From assembly GCF_037477895.1 (NCBI RefSeq), contig NZ_CP132745.1:1-64000 (forward strand): DNA of 64,000 bases, given 5' to 3'. Below the pieces are notes generated by a model. That model was not told the DNA's origin. It was given only the letters and a program-made list of their open reading frames with translations, and did not search any database. A program made the translations under genes and the position numbers. Positions within the stretch are counted from its first letter, which is position 1. Each line of letters starts with the position of its first letter. Shown here piece after piece: positions 37,501-49,500 of the stretch. The stretch comes from Mycetohabitans endofungorum (lineage in GTDB: Bacteria > Pseudomonadota > Gammaproteobacteria > Burkholderiales > Burkholderiaceae).

Positions 37501-40500
37501 CAAGGCGAATTGGAGACGACGCTCGCGGCGATCTGGGCCAAGCTATTGGGTGTCGAACGTGTGGGTCGGCACGACAGCTTCTTTGCGCTCGGGGGCCACT
37601 CGCTGCTCGCGGTGCAGCTCATTGAGCGCTTGCGGCGTCGGGGCTTGAGTGTGTCGGTGCGGCTGCTGTTTGAGGCACCGACGCTCAGTGCATTGGCGCA
37701 GACGTTGGGCCAGCACCGTGACGAGGCGGTGCCGCCCAACGCGATCACGCCTGACACGAGTGCGATTACACCATCGATGCTGCCGCTCATTGAGCTGACA
37801 CAAGCGGACATTGACCAGATTGTCGAGCAGATGCCCGGTGGCGTAGCCAATATCCAGGACATTTATGCGCTGTCGCCACTGCAAGACGGGCTGCTGTTTC
37901 ACCATCTACTCGCGCGCGACGGCGATCCGTATCTGCTGATCGTGCAGTTGGCTTTCGACAGTCGTGAGCGACTTGACCAGTATCTGCACGCGCTGCAGCA
38001 GGTGATCGATCGGCACGATATTTTGCGCACCGCGTTCGTGTGGGAAGGCGTGTCCATGCCCGCGCAAGTGGTATGGCGCCACGCACGGCTGCCGGTCACC
38101 GAGCTGACGTTGGACGCCGCTGACGGGCCGATCGCCGAGCAATTGGCGCGGCGCTTTGATCCGCGTCACACGCGGCTGGATCTGACGCAAGCGCCGCTGC
38201 TGCACTGTGCGATTGCACAGGACAATAGGGGTCGCTGGCTGCTCACGCAGCGGCTGCACCATTTGATTGGTGATCATTCGACGCTGGAAGTGATGCACGC
38301 GGAGGTGCGGGCGTTTATCGACGGACGAGGCGACATGCTGCCGCCGGCGCAGCCGTTTCGCCATCTGGTCGCGCAAGCCAGGCTAGGCGTGAGTCAAGCT
38401 GAGCACGAGCGTTTCTTCACTGAGCAGCTTGCGGACATTGAGGAGCCGACCTTGCCGTTTGGGCTCGCGCAGGTACAGCATGATGGCCGTGACGTGAGCG
38501 AGTCCCACCGGATGTTGCCGCCGGCGTTGAACGATCGGCTGCGTGCGCAGGCGCGGCGCTGGGGCGTGAGTTTAGCGAGCCTATGCCATCTGGCATGGGC
38601 GCAGGTGCTCGCCCGCGCGAGCGGCCAACAACGTGTGGTGTTTGGCACCGTGCTGTTTGGGCGAATGCAAGCGGGTGAAGGTGCCGACAGTGCGATGGGG
38701 CTCTTTATCAATACGCTGCCGCTGCGCGTGGACCTGGACGGCAGTGTGCGGACGTGTATGCGGAGCACGCACGCGCGGCTGGCAGCGTTGCTCGAGCATG
38801 AGCATGCGTCGCTGGCGCTCGCACAGCGCTGCAGCGGCGTGCTGGCGGACACACCGCTCTTTAGTGCGCTGCTCAATTATCGGCACAATGCAATAGGTTC
38901 GAACGAGCGCAGCGGGCTACCGGGTGTGGAACTGTTGAGCGCGCAGGAGCGCACCAATTACCCACTGACACTATCGGTGGAGGACTTTGGGCAGGCGCTG
39001 GGGCTGACTGCCCAAAGCGTGCCGTCGCTGGAGTCTGAGCGAGTATGCGCGTATATGCAGCAGGCGCTGCACAGCTTGGCCGACGCGCTCGAGGCGACGC
39101 CCGACACCGCAGTGCAGCAGTTGCAGGTGCTGCCCGAGGCCGAGCGCCAGTTGTTGCTGAACACGTGGAATGTGACGCAGCGGGACTATCCGTCGCATTT
39201 ATGCATCCACCAGCTATTCGAAGCGCAGGTTGAGCGCACGCCTGAGGCGACGGCGCTGGTGTTTGAGGACCAAACGTTCAGCTATGCGCAGCTGAATGCA
39301 CAAGCCAATCGCTTGGCACACCAGTTGATTGAGCTGGGTGTCAAGCCCGACACCCGGGTGGCGATTTGTGTCGAGCGCTCGCCGGCACTGGTCGCGGGGC
39401 TGTTGGCGATTTTAAAGGCCGGCGGCGCCTATGTGCCGCTCGATCCGAGCTATCCGAGTGAGCGCTTGGTGCATATCCTCGCTGATGCGGCACCGAAGAT
39501 TGTACTCGCGGATGCCGCTGGGCGTGCTGCATTGGGCGAGGCGGTGCTCGCCGAATGCACGGTGCTCGATCCGGCCACCCTGCCAGCGTTGCCGGACACG
39601 AATCCGTCGGTAGCCGCGCTGACGGCCCGGCATCTGGCGTATGTGATCTATACGTCGGGCTCGACCGGCACGCCCAAGGGCGTGATGGTCGAACATGCGC
39701 AAGTGGTGCGGCTGTTCGAGGCGACGCAACCATGGTATGACTTTAACGAACATGATACTTGGTGCCTGTTTCACTCGTTTGCGTTCGATTTCTCTGTCTG
39801 GGAGCTGTGGGGTGCACTGCGTTATGGCGGCAAACTGGTCATCGTGCCTCATTCCATTGCTCGCTCTGCCGACGCTTTTTACCAGTTGATCTGTGAGCAG
39901 GGTGTCACCGTCTTAAATCAGACCCCCAGTGCGTTTAAGGCGTTGATGGCCAGCCTCGCACACCGCGCCTTGTCAGATCAATTGCGCTATGTGATCTTGG
40001 GCGGGGAGGCGCTGGAGCCGACGCTCTTACAGGCGTGGTATGCGACGCACGACGAGCGTCATCCGCAATTAGTGAACATGTATGGGATTACCGAAGCGAC
40101 CGTGCATGTGACGTATCGGCCGCTTCGGCAGCAAGATAGCGAGCAAGCGGGCAGTCCGGTGGGCATACGGATTCCGGATCTGACGATTTATCTGCTCGAT
40201 GCGCACGGCCAGCCAGTGCCACTGGGTGCGGTCGGTGAACTGTACATCGGTGGCGCAGGCGTCGCACGCGGCTATCTGAACCGCCCGGCGTTGACCGCCG
40301 AGCGCTTTGTGCCCCATCCATTCTCAGATGAAGCGGATGTGCGGCTGTATAAGAGCGGGGATGTGGCGCGTTATTTACCGGACGGCAATCTGGAGTATTT
40401 GGGTCGCAACGATGAGCAAGTGAAGATCCGCGGCTTTCGCATTGAGCCGGGTGAGATTGCAGCGTGCTTAACGGCGCACCCGCAGGTGCGTGATGCGGTG

Positions 40501-43500
40501 GTGCTGGCAACCGGTGAGGGCACGGCTAAGCGGCTGGTTGCGTATGTGCAAGCCGAAGCGGACGAGCAACTGGCGAGCACCTTGCGCGCACAGGTGGCGG
40601 CGAGCCTGCCTGAGTATATGGTACCCAGCGCGTTTGTGCGGCTCGATGCGTTTCCGCTGACACCGAACGGCAAGCTTGATCGGCGTGCACTGCCGGCACC
40701 GGATGACGCGGCGCTGGCGCATCAAGCGTATGAAGCGCCGCAAGGCGAATTGGAGACGACGCTCGCGGCGATCTGGGCCGAGCTATTAGGTATCGAACGT
40801 GTGGGCCGGCACGACAGCTTCTTTGCGCTCGGGGGCCACTCGCTGCTGGCAGTACGGTTGATGAACCGGGTCAGAGGGCTGGGTGCTGACGTGCCGCTGG
40901 CGACCTTGTTCGCGGCGCCCACATTGGCCGCGTTTGCCGCGGCGCTCGACGCCCACTGGCAACACGGCACCGAGATGCTGCCCGAGATCACGCCGGTGTC
41001 GCGCGAAGGCAGTTTGCCGCTGTCGTTTGCGCAGCAGCGGCTGTGGTTCCTCGCACAGCTTGATGGGGAGAGCGACACGTATCATATTCCGCTGGCGCTG
41101 CATGTGCGCGGGCCGCTTGATCGAGCGGCCTGGCAACAGACATTGGATGCGCTGTTGGCGCGCCATGAAGCGCTGCGCTCGACGTTTGTCAGTGTCGAGG
41201 GTCAGCCACAGGTGCAATTGCTGCCGGCAGACACGGGCGTGCCGCTGCGTTGGCATGATTTGCGTGGGGTACCGCACGCGGATGCGGAACTGGCACGCTT
41301 GCGTCACGAAGCCGCGCGCGCACCGTTCGATCTGGCGCAGGGCCCATTGATCCACGCATGCGGCATTCAAGTGGCCGATGACGAGTACGTGATGTTACTC
41401 GTGCAGCACCATATTGTGTCGGACGGCTGGTCGATCGGAGTGCTCGCGCGCGAGTTAAGTGCACTGTACGCGGCGAGCGTCGGGGCGCAAGCCGATCCGT
41501 TGCCGCCGCTAGTAGTTCAATATCCGGACTATGCGGCGTGGCAACGGCAGTGGCTCACGGGTGAGCGGCTGCAGACGCAAAGCGACTATTGGCGCGCCAC
41601 ACTCACGGACGCACCGGTGCTGCTGGAACTACCGACGGACCGGCCGCGCCCGACGCAACAGTCATTTGCCGGCGCGCAGGTGCCGGTGCAGATCGATGCA
41701 TCCACCACGCAAGCACTCAAGCGCTTAAGCGCGGAGCACGGTACGACGCTATTTATGACGGTGCTCGCCGCATGGAGTGCGGTACTCGCTCGCCTGTCGG
41801 GTCAATGTGATGTGGTCATTGGCACGCCCAGCGCTAATCGTCACCACCCGCAGATCGAGCCGTTGATTGGTTTTTTTGTCAATACGCTGGCGTTGCGCGT
41901 GGATCTGTCGGGCGAACCTGATATCGCCCAGCTGCTCGCGCGCGTGCGTCGCACGACGCTGGACGCGCAAGCACACCAGGATCTGCCGTTCGAGCAGGTC
42001 GTCGAGATCGTGCAGCCGCCGCGCCGATTGGATCATACGCCGCTGTTTCAGGTGATGTTCGCATGGCAGAACAATGAGCCAGGCGAGTGGCGCCTACCCG
42101 GGCTCACGGTCACGCCAGCTGAGCTGGAGTATGACGCAGTGAAGTTCGATCTTGAGCTGAACTTGTCTGAGGCAGGTGAGGAGATCATCGGCAGCTTAGG
42201 ATATGCGACGGCGCTGTTCGAGCGATCCACGATCGAGCGGCACGTCGGGTATCTGCAGACGATGTTGCAAACGATGGTGGCTCGCCCACAGCAGCCGGTC
42301 GCAACGCTTCAGATACTGGGGCCGGACGAGCGTCAGTTGCTACTGCAGACATGGAATGCGACGCAGCAGACGTATCCGGTACATCGGTGCGTGCACCAGC
42401 TATTCGAAGCGCAGGTTGAGCGCACGCCTGAGGCGACGGCGCTGGTGTTTGAGGATCAAACGTTCAGTTATGCGCAGCTGAACGCACAGGCCAATCGCTT
42501 GGCACACCAGCTGATTGAGTGGGGTGTCAGGCCAGACACCCGGGTGGCGATTTGTGTCGAGCGCTCGCCGGCACTGGTCGCGGGGCTGTTGGCGATTTTA
42601 AAGGCCGGCGGCGCCTATGTGCCGCTCGATCCGAGCTATCCGAGTGAGCGCTTGGTGCATATCCTCGCTGATGCGGCACCGAAGATTGTACTCGCGGATG
42701 CCGCTGGGCGTGCTGCATTGGGCGAGGCGGTGCTCGCCGAATGCACGGTGCTCGATCCGGCCACCCTGCCAGCGTTGCCGGACACGAATCCGTCGATCGC
42801 CGCGCTGACGGTCCGGCATCTGGCGTATGTGATTTATACGTCGGGCTCGACCGGCACGCCCAAGGGCGTGATGGTCGAACATGCGCAAGTGGTGCGGCTG
42901 TTCGAGGCGACGCAACCGTGGTATGGCTTTAACGAGCATGATACTTGGTGCCTGTTTCACTCGTTTGCGTTCGATTTCTCGGTCTGGGAGCTGTGGGGCG
43001 CACTGCGTTATGGTGGCAAGCTTGTCATCGTGCCCCATTCGATTGCTCGCTCTGCCGACGCTTTTTACCAGTTGATCTGTGAGCAGGGTGTCACCGTCTT
43101 AAATCAGACCCCCAGTGCATTTAAGGCATTGATGGCTAGCCAAGCACATAGCGCTTTATCGGATCAATTGCGCTATGTGATCTTAGGCGGGGAGGCGCTG
43201 GAGCCGACGCTCTTACAGGCGTGGTATGCGACGCACGACGAGCATCATCCGCAATTGGTCAACATGTATGGGATTACCGAAGCGACCGTGCATGTGACGT
43301 ATCGGCCGCTTCGGCAGCAAGATAGCGAGCAAGTGGGCAGTCCGGTGGGCACACGGATCCCAGACCTGAAGATTTATCTGCTCGACGCGCACGGCCAGCC
43401 AGTGCCACTGGGTGCGGTCGGTGAACTGTACATCGGTGGCGCAGGCGTCGCACGCGGCTATCTGAACCGCCCGGCGTTGACCGCTGAGCGCTTTGTGCCA

Positions 43501-46500
43501 AATCCATTCTCAGATGAAGCGGATGTGCGGCTGTATAAGAGCGGGGATGTGGCGCGTTATCGACCGGACGGCAATCTGGAGTTCTTGGGCCGTAACGATG
43601 AGCAAGTGAAGATCCGCGGCTTTCGGATTGAACCGGGTGAGATCGAAGCGTGCTTAACGGCGCACCCGCAGGTGCGTGATGCGGTGGTGCTGGCGATAGG
43701 CGAGGGCTCGGCTAAGCGGCTGGTGGCGTATGTGCAGGCCGAAGCGGACGAGCCACTGGCGAGCACACTGCGCGCACAGGTGGCGGCGAGGCTGCCCGAG
43801 TATATGGTGCCCAGTGCATTTGTACGGCTGGACGCATTTCCGCTGACACCCAACGGCAAGCTGGATCGGCGCGCATTACCTGAGCCGGACGTTGACGCGC
43901 TGGCGCATCAAGCATATGAAGCGCCGCAAGGCGAACTGGAGACGATGCTGGCGTCGATCTGGGCTGAGCTATTGGGTGTTGAACGTGTGGGGCGGCACGA
44001 TAGCTTCTTTGCGCTCGGGGGCCACTCGCTGCTGGCGGTGCAGCTCATTGAGCGTCTACGGCGTCAGGGCTTGAGTGTGTCGGTGCGGGCGCTATTTGAG
44101 GCACCGACACTCAGTGCGTTGGCGCAGACGTTGGGTCAGTGCCGTGACGTGGTGGTGCCGCCCAACGCGATCACACCTGACACGACTGCGATTACGCCGT
44201 CGATGCTGCCGCTCATTGAGCTGACGCAAGCGGACATTGACAAGATCGTCAAGCAAGTACCGCAGGGCGTGGCCAATATCCAGGACATTTATGTGCTGTC
44301 GCCGCTGCAAGATGGGCTGTTGTTTCACCATCTACTCGCGCGCGACGGCGATCCGTATCTGCTGGGGCTGCAGCTGGCCTTTGAGACGCGAGCACGGCTT
44401 GACCAATATCTGCACGCGCTGCAGCAGGTGATCGATCGCCACGATATTTTGCGTACCGCGTTCGTGTGGGAAGGTGTGTCCATGCCCGCGCAAGTGGTAT
44501 GGCGCCACGCGCGGTTGCCGGTCACCGAGCTGACGTTGGACGCCGCTGATGGGCCGATCGCCGAGCAATTGGCACGGCGCTTTGATCCGCGTCACACGCG
44601 CCTGGATCTGACGCAAGCGCCGCTGCTGCACTGTGCAATCGCACAAGACAATGAGGGTCGCTGGCTACTCATGCAGCGGCTGCACCATTTGATTGGCGAT
44701 CATTCGACGCTGGAAGTGATGCACGCGGAGGTGCGGGCGTTCATCGACGGACGAGGCGACATGCTGCCGCCGGCGCAGCCGTTTCGCCATCTGGTCGCGC
44801 AAGCCAGGCTAGGCGTGAGTCAAGCTGAGCACGAGCGTTTCTTCACTGAGCAGCTTGCGGACATTGAGGAGCCGACCTTGCCGTTTGGGCTCGCGCAGGT
44901 ACAGCATGACGGTCGTGATGTGAGCGAGGCACACCGGATGTTGCCGCCGGCGTTGAACGATCGGCTGCGTGCGCAGGCGCGGCGCTGGGGCGTGAGCTTA
45001 GCGAGCCTATGCCATCTGGCATGGGCGCAGGTGCTTGCCCGCGCGAGCGGCCAACCGCGTGTGGTGTTTGGCACCGTGCTGTTCGGGCGGATGCAAGCCG
45101 GTAGCGGGGCCGATCGTGCGATGGGGCTTTTTATTAATACGCTGCCGCTGCGTGTGGACCTGGACGGCAGTGTTCAGGCCACCGTGCATGCGACGCACGC
45201 GCGGCTGGCGGCGTTGCTCGAGCATGAGCACGCGTCGCTGGCGCTCGCGCAGCGCTGCAGCGGCGTGCCGGCTGGCACGCCGCTCTTTAGTGCGCTGCTC
45301 AATTATCGGCACAATGCGATAGATTCAAGCGAGTGCAGCGAGCTACCGGGTGTGGAACTGTTGAGTGCGCAGGAGCGCACCAATTACCCAGTCGGGCTGT
45401 CGGTGGACGATGATGGGCAATCGCTGGGGCTAACGGCCCAGAGCGTGCCGTCGCTGGAGCCCGAGCGAGTGTGCGCGTATATGCAGCAGGCGCTGCACAG
45501 TTTGGCCGACGCGCTCGAGGCGGCACCCGACACTCCAGTGCAGCAGCTGCAGATGCTGCCCGAGGCCGAGCGCCAGTTATTGCTTAACACGTGGAATGCG
45601 ACGCAGCGGGACTATCCGTCGCATTTATGCATCCACCAGCTATTCGAAGCGCAGGTGAAGCGCACGCCCGAGGCGCCAGCGCTGGTCTATGAAGATCAAA
45701 CGTTCAGTTATGTTGAATTGAACGCACAGTCCAATCGCCTCGCGCACCAGTTGATCGAGTTAGGCGTCAAGCCCGATGCGTGCGTGGCAATCTGCGTGCA
45801 GCGCAGTCCCGCGCTGCTCGTCGGGGCGCTGGCGATTTTGAAAGCGGGTGGCGTGTATGTGCCGTTGGATCCCCGCTATCCGAGTGAGCGCTTGATGCAT
45901 ATCCTCGCCGATGCGGCACCCAGCATTGTGCTCGCGGATGCCGCTGGGCGCGCTGCGTTGGGCGAGGCGGTGCTGGCCGAGTGCACGGTACTCGATCCGG
46001 CCACCCTGCCGGCATTGCCGGACACGAATCCGTCGGTAGCCGCGCTGACGGCCCGGCATCTAGCGTATGTGATCTATACGTCGGGCTCGACCGGTACTCC
46101 GAAGGGCGTGATGGTCGAGCATCGGGGCGTGGTAAACCTTGCTCTGGCGCAGATCGCCTGTTTTGGGGTGCAGCCAACCAGCCGCATTGCGCAGTTTGCG
46201 TCGTTCAACTTTGATGCGAGTGCATCCGAAATCTTTATGGCCTTTGGCAGTGGTGCAGCGTTGTATCTGCCCCCCGAGGCGGCTCGGCAGGATCGGCAGG
46301 CTCTGTGGGATTATTTGGCAAGCCATGCGATTACGCACGCGACTTTACCGCCTGCCCTGCTTCAACATGGCGCAGATTTGTCTAGCTTTAGTGCGTCTTT
46401 GACGCTGATTCTGGCAGGTGAAGCGCCCAGTGCAATGTTGGTTCGAGACTTGGCCGAGCAGGGCACGGTCTTGAATGCCTACGGCCCCACGGAGACAACC

Positions 46501-49500
46501 GTTTGTGCCACAGCATGGCGTGGTGCACGTGACTTTAACGGTGAGGTCCCGATTGGCCGGCCGATTGCGAACACAAGGATTTATCTGCTGGACGCGCATG
46601 GCCAGCCGGTGCCACTGGGTGCGGTCGGCGAGCTGTACATTGGTGGCGCGGGGGTGGCACGCGGCTATCTGAACCGCCCGGCGCTGACCGCCGAGCGCTT
46701 TGTGCCCGATCCGTTCTCCGATGACGCGGGTGCACGGCTGTATAAGACCGGGGATGTGGCGCGGTATTTACCGGACGGCAATCTGCAGTTTTTGGGTCGC
46801 AACGATGACCAAGTGAAGATCCGCGGCTTTCGGATTGAACCGGGGGAGATCGAAGCGTGTTTAACGGCGCACCCGCAGGTGCGCGACGCGGTGGTGCTGG
46901 CAACCGGTGAGGGCACGGCTAAGCGGCTGGTGGCGTATGTGCAGGCCGAAGCGGACGAGCACCTGGCGAGCACCTTGCGCGCACAGGTGGCGGCGAGCCT
47001 GCCTGAGTATATGGTACCCAGCGCGTTTGTGCGGCTCGATGCGTGGCCCTTGACGCCCAACGGTAAGCTGGATCGGCGTGAGCTGCCCGCACCGGATGAC
47101 GCGGCGCTCGCGCATCAAGCATATGAAGCGCCGCAAGGCGAGCTTGAGGCGACGCTCGCGGCGATTTGGTCGGAGCTATTGGGTGTCGAACGTGTGGGCC
47201 GGCACGACAGCTTCTTTGCGCTCGGGGGCCACTCGCTGCTCGCGGTGCGGTTGATGAACCGGGTGAGAATGCTAGGTGCCGACGTGCCGTTGGCGACCTT
47301 GTTCGCGACGCCCACGTTGGCCGCGTTTGCCGCGGCGCTCGACGCCCACTGGCAACACGGCACCGAGATGCTGCCCGAGATCACGCCGGTGTCGCGCGAA
47401 GGCAGTTTGCCGCTGTCGTTTGCGCAGCAGCGGCTGTGGTTCCTCGCACAGCTTGATGGGGAGAGCGACACGTATCATATTCCGCTGGCGCTGCATGTGC
47501 GCGGGCCGCTTGATCGAGCGGCCTGGCAACAGGCATTGGATGCGCTGTTGGCGCGCCATGAAGCGCTGCGCTCGACGTTTGTCAGTGTCGAGGGTCAGCC
47601 ACAGGTGCAATTGCTGCCGGCAGACACGGGCGTGCCGCTGCGTTGGCATGATTTGCGTGGGGTACCGCACGCGGATGCGGAACTGGCACGCTTGCGTCAC
47701 GAAGCCGCGCGCGCACCGTTCGATCTGGCGCAGGGCCCATTGATCCACGCATGCGGCATTCAAGTGGCCGACGACGAGTACGTGATGTTACTCGTGCAGC
47801 ACCATATTGTGTCGGACGGCTGGTCAATCGGGGTGCTCGCGCGCGAGTTAAGTGCACTGTACGCGGCGAGCGTCGGGGCGCAAGCCGATCCGCTGCCGCC
47901 GCTAGTAGTTCAATATCCGGACTATGCGGCGTGGCAACGGCAGTGGCTCACGGGCGAGCGGCTGCAGGCGCAAAGCGACTACTGGCGCGCGACGCTGGCC
48001 GACGCACCTGTGCTGCTGGAATTGCCGACCGACCGGCCGCGCCCGACGCAACAGTCATTTGCCGGCGCGCAAGTGCCGGTGCAGATCGATGCATCCACCA
48101 CGCAAGCGCTCAAGCGCTTAAGCCGGGAGCACGGCACGACGCTGTTCATGACAGTGCTCGCCGCGTGGAGCGCGGTACTCGCGCGCCTGTCAGGCCAGTG
48201 TGATGTGGTCATCGGCACGCCGAGCGCTCATCGTCACCACCGCCAGATCGAGCCGTTGATTGGTTTTTTTGTCAATACGTTGGCGTTGCGCGTGGATTTG
48301 TCGGGCGAACCTGATACCGCCCAGCTGCTCGCGCGCGTGCGGCGCACGACGCTGGATGCGCAAGCACACCAGGATTTGCCGTTTGAGCAAGTAGTCGAGA
48401 TCGTGCAGCCGCCGCGTCGGCTCGATCACACGCCGCTGTTTCAGGTGATGCTGGCGTGGCAGAGCAATGAGCCAGGCGAGTGGCGTCTACCTGGGCTCAC
48501 GGCCATGCCGGCTGAGCTGGAGTATGACATAGCCAAGTTCGATCTCGAACTGGACTTGTCTGAGGCAGGTGACGAGATTATCGGCAGCTTAGGGTATGCG
48601 ACGGCGCTGTTTGATCGATCCACGATCGAGCGGCACGTCGGGTATCTGCAGACGATGTTGCAAACGATGGTGGCTCGCCCACAGCAGCCGGTCGCAACGC
48701 TTCAGATACTGGGGCCGGACGAGCGTCAGTTGCTACTGCAGACATGGAATGCGACGCAGCAGGCGTATCCGGCACATCGGTGCGTGCACCAGCTATTCGA
48801 AGCGCAGGTTGAGCGCACGCCTGAGGCGACGGCGCTGGTGTTTGAGGATCAAACGTTCAGTTATGCGCAGCTGAATGCACAGGCCAATCGCTTGGCACAC
48901 CAGCTGATTGAGTGGGGTGTCAGGCCAGACACCCGGGTGGCAATTTGTGTCGAGCGCTCGCCGGCGCTGGTCGTGGGGCTGCTGGCGATTTTAAAAGCGG
49001 GTGGCGCGTATGTGCCGCTCGATCCCAGCTATCCAGGCGAGCGCTTGGCGCACATCCTCGCCGATGCGGCACCGAAGATTGTGCTCGCCGATGCGTCCGG
49101 GCGCGCTGCGTTGGGCGACGCGGCGCTGGCCGAATGTACGGTGCTCGATCCGGCCACCGTGCCGGCGTTGCCGGACACGAATCCGTCGGTGGTGGGCCTA
49201 ACGGCCCGGCATCTGGCATATGTGATTTATACGTCGGGCTCCACCGGTACCCCGAAGGGCGTGATGGTCGAGCATCGGGGCGTGGTGAACCTTGCTCTGG
49301 CACAGATCGCCTGTTTTGGGGTGCAGCCAACCAGCCGCATTGTGCAGTTTGCATCGTTCAGCTTTGATGCGAGTGCATCTGAAATCTTGATGGCCTTCGG
49401 CAGCGGTGCAGCGTTGTATCTGCCCCCCGAGATGGCCCGGCAGGATCGGCAGGCTCTGTGGGACTATTTGGCAAGCCATGCGATTACGCACGCGACTTTA